Source of the DNA: Alteromonas indica
GTDB taxonomy: Bacteria > Pseudomonadota > Gammaproteobacteria > Enterobacterales > Alteromonadaceae
Assembly (NCBI GenBank): GCA_003056425.1
Contig: PYVY01000006.1
Span: forward strand, 186,001 to 250,000
DNA length: 64,000 nucleotides
Reading direction: 5' to 3'
Shown here: positions 50,201-59,006 of the stretch, piece by piece
How positions within the stretch are numbered: the first letter of the stretch is position 1
Layout of the letters: every line of letters begins with the position of its first letter
Translations under genes and position numbers: made by a program
The notes under the pieces: model-generated
Database searches by the model: none
What the model was told of the DNA's origin: nothing
Seen by the model: the letters and a program-made list of their open reading frames with translations, nothing else

Positions 50201-51666
50201 CAGAGATCCAGTTTGCCAGTAGCGTGTTCACCGAATTTTTATCAATTCGGCGCGATTCTGCTTTATTCCGACTAACCACTGCGCAGGCTATTACCGACCG
50301 TGTGGGTTTCCATAATATTGGATCAGCGCAACAGGTGGGTTTGGTAGCGATGAGTATTGATGATGGTATCAGTAACGATCCTGAGCATCCCCGGGCTGAT
50401 CTGGATCCCATGGCTGATGCGTTGATGGTGGTGATTAATAGCGGCTATGAAGAAAAATCGATAAGCGTAAATACGGCGACCGGTTTTAGCCTGCATCCCG
50501 TCCAGGTAAATTCGGTTGATTCGGTGACAGCCTCTGCTTATTTTACAGAAGGGCAAGACGGCAATGGTACGTTTACGGTGCCCGCCCTGACTATGGCAGT
50601 ATTTATCAAATCCCAGCAGGGCGCCCAAGGCGCGGGTCTTGCCGCTATTGCGACCTCCGGAGCGCCAGACGTTGCGCCATATGCGGCAACGTTATATCTT
50701 CGCGGCGATATGAACGAATGGGGTACGCAACATCCGCTGAACTACCAGGGCAATGGGCAGTATCGGGTGCAGGTTAACCTCAACGCAGAAACAGAATATC
50801 AATTTAAACTGGCCTCAGAGAATTGGAGCGACGTGGATTTAGGCGCTGCGAATACCAATACGTTGTCGGTAGACCAAGCGATAGCGCTGGCGCGCGGTGG
50901 GGCTAATTTAAGTTTTACCGCCCCGCGTAGTACCACGTACGAATTGCTGCTTGATGCCAGCGATGTTGAAAACCCGGTGTTACAGATAGATTTTGAACAG
51001 CCCTATGCAGATACACCGCTATACATCCGCGGCGACTTCAATGCGTGGGGAACCGGTAACCCTATGGTCTACCAGGGAAACAAACTCTATAGTGCGCAAC
51101 TAACGATAGCGCCAGGCACCTATGGTTTTAAATTGGCGTCGGAAGACTGGAGTACGCTTAACTTTGGCGCATTATCTGCGACTGAGGCCGACACTGCGCT
51201 GACACTAAACACAGAATTAGCCCTGACAAACTCGGATAATAACCTGACATTCAGTATAGAACAGCAAACCGATGTAGTGTTTGTACTGGACCTATCAAAC
51301 CCTCAAGCGCCAAAAGTCAAAGCATTTGAAGAGCAATTCTTTGGTAGCACCGAGGTGTTTGTCAGGGGCGCCATGAACGGCTGGGATACAACCGATTTAC
51401 TGCAATGGCAGGGCGACAGTACGTATGCGGTGGATATCGCCATTGCGGGTGGGGCGACGGAATTTAAAATTGCCTCCCAGGATTGGGCTACCGTAAACCT
51501 GGGTAATCCCGATAATGCGACCTCCAATACCGTGGTGGTGGATGAGGCCAAGCGATTAAATAGCAGCAACAATAATCTGGTGATAGATTTACCCGCCGGA
51601 ACATACACGTTCAGTGTAATAGGTCCAGATGGTAATAATCCCTTTATTTTAATTACTGAAAAATAA
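47293..51666 (+). CDS. Pullulanase-type GH13 lipoprotein with CBM41, CBM48 and three C-terminal modules
   Basis: The 1457-residue enzyme cleaves alpha-1,6 branches of starch, glycogen or pullulan. A lipobox VSG-C puts the lipidated cysteine at C41; ATG 47335 would give a more usual signal length. A CBM41/PUD-like domain (about 105-220, WRLHTWNNETCDAY) and a CBM48-like domain (about 360-470, VAVWAPTARAVSLL) precede the GH13 barrel. FNWGYDPHHFN (617-627) is the pullulanase motif; catalytic residues are D737 (FRFDIM), E766 (YGEGW) and D863 (HDNE). After the usual C-terminal beta domain come three repeats starting near residues 1134, 1243 and 1354 (RGDMNEWG, RGDFNAWG, RGAMNGWD), each with FKLASEDW-like strands, likely glucan-binding. 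Confidence 0.93.
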   Translation: MKITTQLPWAGTLTMFRNRLSPDNLRYIVSTVLLLFIVSGCGADSVTSGSADLLTCTAPNVPDAEGNACVAPPPIACEVPTVPNETNDACVVGADPSLPDPVFFPGDNEAVLYYNRKHVDAENTPSDTAYDGWRLHTWNNETCDAYADDDTAWDNGRPISGIDPTYGAYWILALKPDYGQCHNFIIHKGTDDAGKALGTGDFQAPLDQDDETFTRMNFTLDGEATIFEFPIAGLGPQSVNIEGRAAHWIDQQTLIWQVGDEVSQVKLHYSDNQPLQSSIETGLSGETLVLEATSLTDEQRQIYPFIADWPAFWVDIDDVTAKALLKGQIALAAYNAQGALISATGIQHAKVLDALYTQGAEDADNLPLGASYQDGAINVAVWAPTARAVSLLSYADDKTLQQRYSMTLDEASGVWTYQADEALDRTLYRFEVDVFAPTTGQFETFEVTDPYSQSVSTNGRFSRFVNLADDDLKPQGWDSHFIPTLENPEDAVIYEVHVRDFSARDATVSEANRGKYLAFTETDSAPVEHLRRLQQAGLNYIHLLPLADIATIEEDPTKTVNLYSSVAQLCQLNASAAVCAEEDAERQLIDVYQSYDPISEQGKAQALTQQLQDIDTFNWGYDPHHFNVPEGSYATDSESVARIKEMRAMIMALHEMNLRVALDVVFNHTHASGVFPKSVLDKVVPGYYHRYDAATGALINETCCDDTEPQQVMMEKLMADSLAMWAEHYKFDSFRFDIMSQATVDTMVKLREQIQSIDSDNYFYGEGWLKEYPGYTQANQLNMAGTGIGTFNDRLREAVRQGNIFNPNSDAALADQDKLKVGLAGTMADFLLTTSTGNAVNASALGGYALQPADIINYVSKHDNETLWDQFNYTLPADISLTERVRIQNIGIGIPLVSQGIPFLQLGGDMLRSKSMDRNTYNAGDWFNFVDFTYQTNNWNIGLPLAADNQTRWPEMVEFIYAPERAAGSTEIQFASSVFTEFLSIRRDSALFRLTTAQAITDRVGFHNIGSAQQVGLVAMSIDDGISNDPEHPRADLDPMADALMVVINSGYEEKSISVNTATGFSLHPVQVNSVDSVTASAYFTEGQDGNGTFTVPALTMAVFIKSQQGAQGAGLAAIATSGAPDVAPYAATLYLRGDMNEWGTQHPLNYQGNGQYRVQVNLNAETEYQFKLASENWSDVDLGAANTNTLSVDQAIALARGGANLSFTAPRSTTYELLLDASDVENPVLQIDFEQPYADTPLYIRGDFNAWGTGNPMVYQGNKLYSAQLTIAPGTYGFKLASEDWSTLNFGALSATEADTALTLNTELALTNSDNNLTFSIEQQTDVVFVLDLSNPQAPKVKAFEEQFFGSTEVFVRGAMNGWDTTDLLQWQGDSTYAVDIAIAGGATEFKIASQDWATVNLGNPDNATSNTVVVDEAKRLNSSNNNLVIDLPAGTYTFSVIGPDGNNPFILITEK
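50689..51660 (+). repeat. Three tandem modules of about 110 residues in the pullulanase C-terminus
   Basis: Each unit begins LYLRGDMNEWG, LYIRGDFNAWG or VFVRGAMNGWD and continues with a YQ/WQGN-type strand and FKLASENWSDVDLG, FKLASEDWSTLNFG or FKIASQDWATVNLG. Spacing is about 330 bp. Similarity is at protein level; the DNA has drifted, so the duplication is old. Confidence 0.85.
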
Positions 51667-51679
51667 AGCGTCTTATGTG

Positions 51680-51720
51680 CCAGCATCGAAATTAAACTTC
51701 GGTGCTGGTTATCCTCTTAA
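51680..51720 (+). terminator. Probable terminator after the pullulanase
   Basis: CCAGCATCGAA and TTCGGTGCTGG form an 11-bp stem with one wobble around a 7-base loop. The following tract is only moderately T-rich (TTATCCTCTT). Confidence 0.6.
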
Positions 51721-52109
51721 AAATATCTTTCCTGTAGTGTTAACCCCGTCTTATTTTTAGCTCAATTAACCATCATATAATATAAATCTACTATTAATTA
51801 ATCTGTAAAAATTATTAAGTTAACGTAAATGAAAATGCTTTAATCCTAAATTAACGCTATTCCATCTTTCCAAAAAGTGGCTCTTACTTGCTTGATATTG
51901 TTGATAAATTAAACGTCTTTGTTGCCTTTTATTTGCACAATATGATGTTCATCGTTCTAAACCTGTCTTTCACCGATGATATTGAACTTTACGTTGTATT
52001 TATATTCCCCGGTTGCTTAATATCGTTTTCGATTTATTACCATCATGTAATAAACATATAAAAATAAATATATTTAGTTGACTGAAAAAGTCTTCCAGGG
52101 AGAACAATT
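51721..52109. other. AT-rich intergenic region upstream of receptor 3
   Basis: About 390 bp, visibly richer in A and T than the flanking genes, with no open frame of interest. Neither the ATACGTAT operator of the starch receptors nor the AGCGCT operator of the glucanase operon is present. CAGGGAGAA precedes the receptor start. I could not pick out a convincing promoter among the many AT-rich hexamers. Confidence 0.55.
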
Positions 52110-55100
52110 ATGATAAGAAAAAGTCTACTCGCATTAGCGATAGGGACCTCATTAGGCCTATCTGCGCCGGTCTTTGCCGCAGGTAGTACTTCCAGTATTT
52201 CAGGTGTGGTTGAATCTCAGGACAGTACCCAGCTAACGGTTACAGCCGTCAATCCTGACACCGGTTTTTCGCGCACCGTATCGGTTGCTGCGGACGGTAG
52301 CTACCGGTTCGCTAAAATGGAGACAGGCACTTACAACATCACTATAAAACGTGGTGATTCAGTGGTGGCCGAAGATACGCTTCGCGTCACTCTGGGGTCC
52401 AACAAACAAGCAGATTTTAACGTGGGCGCAATGAATGCTGAGCGCATTGAAGTGACCGGCGCGCGTATTTCTGCTATTGATTTATCGTCTACTGACTCTG
52501 GCTTGGTGTTAGGAGAGGCGGAAATTGACCGTATGCCTATCGCCAGAAATATAACTGCCGTAGCGTTACTTGCTCCAGGTGTTGTCCAGGGCGATTCAGG
52601 CTTTGGTAACGTAGCCTCATTTGGCGGCGCGTCTGTTGCTGAAAACGCCTGCTATATCAACGGCCTGGAAGTTACTGATACTCGTCAGGGCTTGGGCTGT
52701 GGGGCGGTTCCATTTGAAATGTACAAAGAGTTCCAGGTTAAAACCGGCGGTTTCTCTGCTGAGTTTGGCCGTGCTACCGGTGGCCTGGTTAACGCCGTAA
52801 CGAAAAGTGGTACCAATGAGTGGCAGTTTGATTTTACTGCTAACTGGTCTCCGTCTTCATTACAGGAAGATGGTTCGGTATCACGTGGTATGGGTGGTAC
52901 TGGCGAAATCTTCCGCGACAATCGGAATGATGAAACTGATGAATGGGATTACAGCGTTTCGGCTGCAGGTCCTATCATTGAAGACAAGCTGTTTTTCTAC
53001 GCATTGGTAAATCCACGCTCTGTCTCAAATGACTTCTCCTACGGTGCTGTATTTGATGAATATGCTGCAACAGATCAAATGCGTTATCGTGAGTCTGACG
53101 GTACTGATAATTTATTCTGGGGCACCAAGATAGACTGGGATATTGTGGAAGGTCACCGCCTGAGCTACTTTGCTTATTCAGACCAGAATGATGCGGTTGA
53201 AGATGTTTACGGTTACGATGCTGAAAGCCAGACAGTTGAAGAGTATCAAGGCTCTTATTTACGTAAACGCGGTGGGGAAGCACAGAGTGTAACTTATACA
53301 GGTTACATTACTGACGATCTTTCGGTTTCCGCCATGTGGGGTGAAATTGAAACCCAGTACGAAACCACGCCTACTAATCTTGATTGCCCTACCATTACTG
53401 ACCAGCGCAATGTACCCTCAGCTGAAAAAGCGCCGCAGTGCGGCCCGGGTGGTTCATTCGGCGATAATTTCGATGAAAATACCCAGTATCGATTCGACAT
53501 CGAATATTACTGGGGCGACCACCTGATTAAAGCGGGTATCGACAAACAAGACCGTGCTTCCACACGGATTACGCGTCCAGTGGGTGGCCACTCGTATCGT
53601 TATTTCTCACTGGAATCGGGCTCTAATATCCAAGGTGATATGGGTAATCTTTACACTAATACCACCGGCGCAGCCCAAGACTTGGTGTCTGACCGGATAT
53701 TCGACGGCGGTGGCTCGTTTGAATCTGATCTGACCGCTTATTATATTGAAGATAAGTGGCAGGTTACCCCGTCACTGATGCTTACAATTGGCTTACGTAA
53801 AGATCTATTCGAAGGGGCGGGTACCACCGGCAAAACCCTGTTTGACTTTGATACCGATATCGCGCCGCGTTTAGGCTTTAGCTGGGATGTAAACGGTGAT
53901 GGTGAATCAAAACTTTATGGTAACTATGGTCGTTATTATTTACCCATCGCGAATAATACAATCTATCGGGCGGCGTCGGGCGTAAGTGATACCACTACGT
54001 ATTATACGTTCGATGATATTGATTCGGTAAGTGGTGCTCCTATCGGCGCAACACCAGTGAACGGCGCGGTTGAAAACTCACAAACGGCTTCATCGGTGGC
54101 AGCGGTACCGACACAAGATACCTTCCAGGCACAAGAAGCCGACCCGTTTTCACGTGACGAATATATTCTGGGCTACCAGTTTACGGTTAACGACAATCTC
54201 ACCGCTGAAGTGACCGGGACATACCGTGAAGTTACCAGTGCGCTAGATGACTATTGTGGTATTTACGCTTATCCGTATTGCGTTATGCTGAATCCTGGTA
54301 GTGATATGAGCTGGTATAAAGACGGCTATTATTGGGATGGTTCGCAGCTTGATGAATCAAAGCTGCCGTTATTTGACGGTAATGCTGACGAAGGTTCATT
54401 AACTACGCATACCGCACAGACATTGCAATTGCCTGAAGGTAAAAATGAATATACTTCGGTTCAGTTGAAACTGAATTATATAGAAGATAATTATCGCGTT
54501 AACTTCCAGTACACCTGGGCGCGCAGTGTAGGTAACTTTGAAGGTGCAGTTAAGTCTGATATCGATCAGGCTGATGCTGGGATCACACAAGACTTCGATT
54601 TCCCTGCGCTGATGGATGGTGCCGATGGCTATCAGCCAAACGATCGTCGCCATACATTTAAGCTCTATGGCTCATATGATGTAAGCGAAGACTTTATCGT
54701 TGGTTTTAATTCATCACTGCAAAGTGGTCGTCCGCTGACCGCATTTGGTCAGGGATACCCAAGTGATGATGCTAACCTGTATGGTAGCTATGGTGATACG
54801 TACTACATCCTTACTGGTTGCTCAGCGGCGTTGTCTGACGAAGGCTTATGTGCTCAGGACGACAAGCAATATCGCTACAGCCCACGCGGCTCGGTAGGCC
54901 GTACACCTTGGACGTTCAATCTTGATGTGTCTGCTGCCTATATGTTTAGCTATCAGGAAGTCGATATGCGTATGACGCTAAATATCTTCAACCTGCTGAA
55001 CTCGCAAGAAGAAATGTCGACTAACGAACATTATGAGATAGAAGAAGGTACACAGAACCCTTACTACGGTGCAGCATATTCCTGGCAGGCACCACGTTCA

Positions 55101-55130
55101 GTTCGGTTATCATTCGAAGCACGTTATTAA
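52110..55130 (+). CDS. Oar-like TonB-dependent receptor with N-terminal carboxypeptidase-regulatory-like domain
   Basis: The 1006-residue outer-membrane protein has a signal peptide (1-24, ending VFAAG). Next is a CarboxypepD_reg-like beta domain (about 27-110: SSISGVVESQDSTQLTVTAV, GSYRFAKMETGTYNITI). The plug region follows (about 115-235, ERIEVTGARISAIDLSSTDSG, SAEFGRATGGLVNAVTKSGT), and the barrel ends SVRLSFEARY. The layout resembles Myxococcus Oar and related receptors. The substrate cannot be read from sequence. It shares no operator with the starch receptors and faces the GH16 operon convergently, so a link to beta-glucan uptake is possible but unproven. Confidence 0.87.
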   Translation: MIRKSLLALAIGTSLGLSAPVFAAGSTSSISGVVESQDSTQLTVTAVNPDTGFSRTVSVAADGSYRFAKMETGTYNITIKRGDSVVAEDTLRVTLGSNKQADFNVGAMNAERIEVTGARISAIDLSSTDSGLVLGEAEIDRMPIARNITAVALLAPGVVQGDSGFGNVASFGGASVAENACYINGLEVTDTRQGLGCGAVPFEMYKEFQVKTGGFSAEFGRATGGLVNAVTKSGTNEWQFDFTANWSPSSLQEDGSVSRGMGGTGEIFRDNRNDETDEWDYSVSAAGPIIEDKLFFYALVNPRSVSNDFSYGAVFDEYAATDQMRYRESDGTDNLFWGTKIDWDIVEGHRLSYFAYSDQNDAVEDVYGYDAESQTVEEYQGSYLRKRGGEAQSVTYTGYITDDLSVSAMWGEIETQYETTPTNLDCPTITDQRNVPSAEKAPQCGPGGSFGDNFDENTQYRFDIEYYWGDHLIKAGIDKQDRASTRITRPVGGHSYRYFSLESGSNIQGDMGNLYTNTTGAAQDLVSDRIFDGGGSFESDLTAYYIEDKWQVTPSLMLTIGLRKDLFEGAGTTGKTLFDFDTDIAPRLGFSWDVNGDGESKLYGNYGRYYLPIANNTIYRAASGVSDTTTYYTFDDIDSVSGAPIGATPVNGAVENSQTASSVAAVPTQDTFQAQEADPFSRDEYILGYQFTVNDNLTAEVTGTYREVTSALDDYCGIYAYPYCVMLNPGSDMSWYKDGYYWDGSQLDESKLPLFDGNADEGSLTTHTAQTLQLPEGKNEYTSVQLKLNYIEDNYRVNFQYTWARSVGNFEGAVKSDIDQADAGITQDFDFPALMDGADGYQPNDRRHTFKLYGSYDVSEDFIVGFNSSLQSGRPLTAFGQGYPSDDANLYGSYGDTYYILTGCSAALSDEGLCAQDDKQYRYSPRGSVGRTPWTFNLDVSAAYMFSYQEVDMRMTLNIFNLLNSQEEMSTNEHYEIEEGTQNPYYGAAYSWQAPRSVRLSFEARY

Positions 55131-55148
55131 TTTTATACAAATGATTAG

Positions 55149-55175
55149 GCATGCTTAGGTTATTCCTAAGCATGC
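55149..55175. other. Perfect 11-bp hairpin after receptor 3
   Basis: GCATGCTTAGG and CCTAAGCATGC pair perfectly around TTATT, 19 bp after the receptor stop. No T-run follows. It may protect the 3' end of the message ahead of the true terminator at 55240. Confidence 0.5.
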
Positions 55176-55239
55176 ACTACATCATGTACTGATAAACAGT
55201 TCCTTGGACCCGCCTGGCTCCCTGCCGGGCAATCCCTTT

Positions 55240-55272
55240 GGCAGAGGTTTACCCCTCTGCCGTTTTCGTTTG
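55240..55272 (+). terminator. Intrinsic terminator after receptor 3
   Basis: GGCAGAGG and CCTCTGCC form an 8-bp stem around a 6-base loop, followed by GTTTTCGTTT. It ends 4 bp before the 3' end of the convergent GH16 gene. Confidence 0.82.
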
Positions 55273-55275
55273 TGG

Positions 55276-58221
55276 CTACTGTATCAAGACATTATCTACC
55301 TGCAGTATTGCTCCTTGCGCTTCCCCCCATTGTGGAAACACCAACAGTAAATTCAGCTTGCTCAAGGTTAGTCCCTGGGCGGCGAGGTCCGCTAAGCGAA
55401 ACGAATAGGTTTGCCAATCACCGGGAACGGGTTGCTGCTGCTCCAGTGAATCTGTTAAGGCAAATTCGGCAACGCTACCATCGCTGGCTTCAACTTTCAG
55501 CATAATGGGCACCGCACTGGCGAGGGGTAACTGGGCAATGAATAGATCAAATTTTACTACGCTGTCCGGGTTGGCTGTGGCGTAGTCATTCACATTATGC
55601 TCAATACTCGCCCGAAATCCGGCTACCGTAGGCGCCGGGCCAAAATAATCCAATTCTGCTACCAGTCCATGGTTATCGTTACCCGTATTAACTTCACTAA
55701 AGCGCGCATTGCCGCAGCAATCCCATAGCGTCCAGTATGTCGCCAATGCATCCGCGAATAAGGTGTAGGGCTCAGTGATGGTAATGTTCGCTGGGGTAGG
55801 GGGCGTCAGCCCGCTCGTAGTAAAATGCACATTATCGACCTGTAACACGACTCCTTGTTGATTCCCCCAGTCGGGGAAAATGACCAACGGGGTGTCGACC
55901 CGCGACAAATTTAATGTCGAACCCGGCTGGGTAACCAATTCCTGCAAAGGAATACTGAACGATTTCCACTGGCCCGGGGGGGCCGGCTGAATTATAAAAT
56001 CGGCACTGCCACACGGATGGCCGCAATCCACTTTTATATTGAATCCGCCCGATGTACGAAGGTCTTCCAAAATGAGTAAATCAAACGCAAGTGTATCAAA
56101 AGGACGTGCATCAAAGCCTATGGGCGTCCCGTTGTTATCCGGGGCGCTTTGAAAGTAACCTACCGCTTCGTTAGTGTTAAAGCTAAACTGGCGCACTATA
56201 TTGTGCTCACTATCTGCAGCGACGACATCTTCAATATCAAGCTGGCCGCTAGCCACATACTTCCCTGCCACAAACGGCGGGCTATTGGCGTCGTCAAATA
56301 TACTCAGGCGGGTCAGGCTGGTGGTATCAAATTCATAACGAATGTTATCAAGCTCTATTTCCAGCGGGCCGCTTGGCTCTATTACCAAGGTATTGATAAT
56401 ACTGTTTAGGTCGGCGTTATTACCGGGGGCGTAGCGATTACCACCGGCGATTATCTGAGCTACCGGGACACTCACCTGATGCCATTCATTGTCCAGGGGT
56501 AACGATACATCATAATCGCTAACCGCCGGCCAGCCGCTATCCAGTTTTATCAGTAACCCACTGGCTGCACTATTGTCGAGTACACGCAGAGCAAACTTGA
56601 GCTGGCCAAGCTGGGCGTAATCCGACATATCAACCGCTTCAGCGGCATGCAAATACAGATTGCCGGTATTGCCGGTTTGCCTGACGACTAACGAGGTACC
56701 GCCCGCATGGTCTTGTAGCGCGTAGGACAAGCTGGCATCCGGGTTATAGGTGTCGAAGGTCAGCTGAGCCGCAAGATCATCATCAAACAAGTTGTATAGG
56801 GGGCCGCGCACCTTAGTTTGCGGACTGATATCCGGCGGTGTATGCCCGGGCACCTCTTGGGCATTAGCATCAACGGTGGCGCAACCCTGGCCGTTAGAGG
56901 GATTTACTGAACACTCGTAAACACGTACATAATCAATCGCCATGCGTTGGGGAAACGCGCTTTCGTCGATGCCGGTTTCATTTACGTTTGCCGCCCATGA
57001 ACCGCCCACTGCAAGGTTTAGAAGTAGATGAAAACGTTCATTGAAGGGGGCATCTGCGGCCCCGGTTTGCCACTGGCCGCTGTCATCCTGATACTGACTG
57101 TACCACCCGTCACTGGTTTGCGTGGCATAATGAATGTCATCTACATACCAGCGTATTTCATCCTGTTCCCATTCTACTGCGTATTCGTGAAACCCCTCGG
57201 CTGGATTAATATTACCCGGCAACCGGTAGGCTGTTCCCGAATGCACATTGCCCGGCCACTGCCGACCGTAGTGCAAGGTGCCATAGACGCGATTTTCTGC
57301 GCTCCCCTCTGCCTGAGGGTCATCTGATGCAGCAGACAGGTTAACGGCTTCCATAATATCGATTTCGCCGGAGGCCGCCCAACTGCCGTAGACGTAGTCA
57401 GACGGTAACATCCAGATCGCTGGCCAGGTGCCCTGGCCCTCGGGTAACTTAGCCTTTATCTCAAAGCGGCCATAAGTCCAGTCTCCTTTGTTTAGGCTGC
57501 GTAGCCGGGCCGAGGTGTAGGGTAGGGTTGCGGTACTGGCAGGGTTGCCTTGTGGGTTATCGGGGCCGGTAAAATCCTCGCGTCTGGCGGTGATAATCAG
57601 CTTACCATCTTGCAGATGGCTGTTGCTGGCCCGGTCGGTATAACATTGTTGTTCTGCATTACCGCCGCCCCAGCAATTTTGCTCATAGCTCCATTTTGTT
57701 AAATCAAGTTGATTGCCGTTAAACTCATCGCGCCATACCAGCTGCCAACCATTGGCCGCTTGCTGCTGTAACAAACGCGGATCAAAACTAAGCGCCCCGC
57801 GTTGCAACGCAAAGGGAACGGCAACCTGAAACTGCTGGCCCGGGTGAAGGCGGGCACGGGATAGTGGAAGGTAATGGATTTGCCTGCCACTGTCCCACTG
57901 GGCGTTAACCGGCACGTGCGACGGCTTATCGATAACTAATCGAAATGGGCCAGTTAAGGTTTGATCACTTAAATTAGTCACATCGACAATGACATTGTAC
58001 TGGCGGGTGCCCCGATTAAATACCGGGCGACCCTGGCTAAGCTGAAGGGCGCTTGATATATCTGTCCATTCACCTTTTGAAGGTGCAACCGCTGAGGCGC
58101 TATCCGGCGTAAGGTTAGGTTGGGCAGAAGCCAGCGCCACGGCGTTAGCCGGCATGGCTATCAATACGCCGGATACGCCGAGCGCGGCAGAGATGTTCCG
58201 TACGGTGCTAGGGATTTGCAT
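55276..58221 (-). CDS. GH16 endo-beta-glucanase (laminarinase-like) with C-terminal binding modules
   Basis: The 981-residue secreted enzyme has a signal peptide (about 1-31) and a beta-rich region (about 45-155) of unknown role. The GH16 domain (about 160-435) carries the catalytic motif GEIDIMEAVN, with nucleophile E286 and acid/base E291, plus QLVWRDEFNG and AIWMLPSDYVYGSW. The sequence favours 1,3(4)-beta-glucan such as laminarin. Three C-terminal beta-sandwich modules follow (about 475-630, 640-800, 815-981); the last two end in closely similar GVVLQVDNVHF and GAILQVDNVLI. Its ATG shares a base with the stop of the upstream gene (TAATG), so translation is coupled. Confidence 0.92.
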   Translation of the reverse strand: MQIPSTVRNISAALGVSGVLIAMPANAVALASAQPNLTPDSASAVAPSKGEWTDISSALQLSQGRPVFNRGTRQYNVIVDVTNLSDQTLTGPFRLVIDKPSHVPVNAQWDSGRQIHYLPLSRARLHPGQQFQVAVPFALQRGALSFDPRLLQQQAANGWQLVWRDEFNGNQLDLTKWSYEQNCWGGGNAEQQCYTDRASNSHLQDGKLIITARREDFTGPDNPQGNPASTATLPYTSARLRSLNKGDWTYGRFEIKAKLPEGQGTWPAIWMLPSDYVYGSWAASGEIDIMEAVNLSAASDDPQAEGSAENRVYGTLHYGRQWPGNVHSGTAYRLPGNINPAEGFHEYAVEWEQDEIRWYVDDIHYATQTSDGWYSQYQDDSGQWQTGAADAPFNERFHLLLNLAVGGSWAANVNETGIDESAFPQRMAIDYVRVYECSVNPSNGQGCATVDANAQEVPGHTPPDISPQTKVRGPLYNLFDDDLAAQLTFDTYNPDASLSYALQDHAGGTSLVVRQTGNTGNLYLHAAEAVDMSDYAQLGQLKFALRVLDNSAASGLLIKLDSGWPAVSDYDVSLPLDNEWHQVSVPVAQIIAGGNRYAPGNNADLNSIINTLVIEPSGPLEIELDNIRYEFDTTSLTRLSIFDDANSPPFVAGKYVASGQLDIEDVVAADSEHNIVRQFSFNTNEAVGYFQSAPDNNGTPIGFDARPFDTLAFDLLILEDLRTSGGFNIKVDCGHPCGSADFIIQPAPPGQWKSFSIPLQELVTQPGSTLNLSRVDTPLVIFPDWGNQQGVVLQVDNVHFTTSGLTPPTPANITITEPYTLFADALATYWTLWDCCGNARFSEVNTGNDNHGLVAELDYFGPAPTVAGFRASIEHNVNDYATANPDSVVKFDLFIAQLPLASAVPIMLKVEASDGSVAEFALTDSLEQQQPVPGDWQTYSFRLADLAAQGLTLSKLNLLLVFPQWGEAQGAILQVDNVLIQ
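55279..56800 (-). repeat. Repeated binding-like modules in the GH16 enzyme
   Basis: Three units of about 155-165 residues open with LFDDDLAAQLTFDTYN, IFDDANSPPFVAGKY and LFADALATYWTLWDCC, and close with IELDNIRYEF, VLQVDNVHF and ILQVDNVLI. VIFPDWGNQQG and LVFPQWGEAQG in units 2 and 3 show a closer relationship between these two. The fold looks like a CBM jelly roll; ligand unknown. Confidence 0.7.
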
Positions 58222-58886
58222 TACCGTATCTCCTTCGTTGTCCGCCGGGCGCGGCCTAACAAACCGAAGCCCATTATGGCCAGCAGCGCGGTGGACGTAG
58301 CCGGTACCGAGGCAGGCCGAAACGGTTCAATGGATAACTGTTGAATATCCATCCACGCGGCTGCGCCATCAAAATTACTCAGTAACTGTACTTCCAGTGA
58401 CCAGCCTGTTTGATTAGCAAAGCTATCAGCCAATAAAAAGGTACCCTGGTAATTAGCTGCGCCATTGATGTCGGGCGTACCAAATAAGGTGCCAACCTCA
58501 CCTTCTGCATTGAATAACTGGCCACTGCCATCATTAAAGCCCATGGCAAAATAATCCGCTGACAGCGAAGGCTGATTGGCTAGGGTACTATCCACCGAAA
58601 AGCGATAGTGTAAAACTAGCGGATCAGTGCCAGAAAGGCTGAAATCTACTGGTTGATAGAGCAAATTAATAAACGCAGAAGAACTATCTATTTCAATGTG
58701 GGCCTGGCATCCATCAGTCTTGGAGACAATCGAAAAGTCACTAGATGTAGCGGGGCCTGGAACAGATTCCGTAGTCCAGCCGGAATAATCACACCGGCTA
58801 AAGTCGGCATTGGTTATACTGGCAGCCTGCACGTTATAGGTCGACACTATACAGCCAGTCAGTATCCCTAAAGCGAATTTTTTCAT
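58221..58886 (-). CDS. PEP-CTERM-like surface protein upstream of GH16 glucanase
   Basis: The 221-residue protein has a signal peptide (1-21, ending VQAA) and a beta-rich body with three cysteines after the signal. Its C-terminus reads VPATSTALLAIMGFGLLGRARR: a short V-P motif, a hydrophobic helix and a basic tail. This is the layout of exosortase-sorted PEP-CTERM proteins, with PAT in place of PEP. It is probably exported and then anchored or released by an exosortase, which is not in the window. The body (NADFSRCDYSGWTTESVPG, WSLEVQLLSNFDGAAAWMDIQQLSIEPF) resembles carbohydrate-binding jelly-roll domains. It is first in a coupled operon with the glucanase. Confidence 0.78.
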   Translation of the reverse strand: MKKFALGILTGCIVSTYNVQAASITNADFSRCDYSGWTTESVPGPATSSDFSIVSKTDGCQAHIEIDSSSAFINLLYQPVDFSLSGTDPLVLHYRFSVDSTLANQPSLSADYFAMGFNDGSGQLFNAEGEVGTLFGTPDINGAANYQGTFLLADSFANQTGWSLEVQLLSNFDGAAAWMDIQQLSIEPFRPASVPATSTALLAIMGFGLLGRARRTTKEIR

Positions 58887-58901
58887 AGCAGCATCCTTGA
58901 A

Positions 58902-58915
58902 TGTTAGCGCTTACA
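58902..58915. promoter_or_regulatory. LacI-type operator O2 in the leader of the glucanase operon
   Basis: TGTTAGCGCTTACA is a 14-bp palindrome with one mismatched pair, centred on GC within AGCGCT, typical of LacI-family sites. It lies 15 bp upstream of the PEP-CTERM-like start codon. Its centre is 91 bp from that of O1. Confidence 0.72.
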
Positions 58916-58956
58916 TTTACACCTTGAGTAAGCGGTTCGTTGCGGTAACGGGCTCG

Positions 58957-58976
58957 CCAGTGCCATATGGCACTGG
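58957..58976. repeat. Perfect 20-bp palindrome in the predicted 5' leader
   Basis: CCAGTGCCATATGGCACTGG is fully self-complementary. It falls between the two operators and inside the predicted untranslated leader of the glucanase operon, where RNA could form a stable hairpin of about 8 bp with a short loop. Confidence 0.75.
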
Positions 58977-58992
58977 GCAGTTAAGCTAGCAA

Positions 58993-59006
58993 TGGTAGCG
59001 CTTACA
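58993..59006. promoter_or_regulatory. LacI-type operator O1 at the glucanase promoter
   Basis: TGGTAGCGCTTACA shares 13 of 14 bases with O2. It abuts the -10 hexamer on its downstream side, so a bound repressor would cover the transcription start. Confidence 0.75.
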
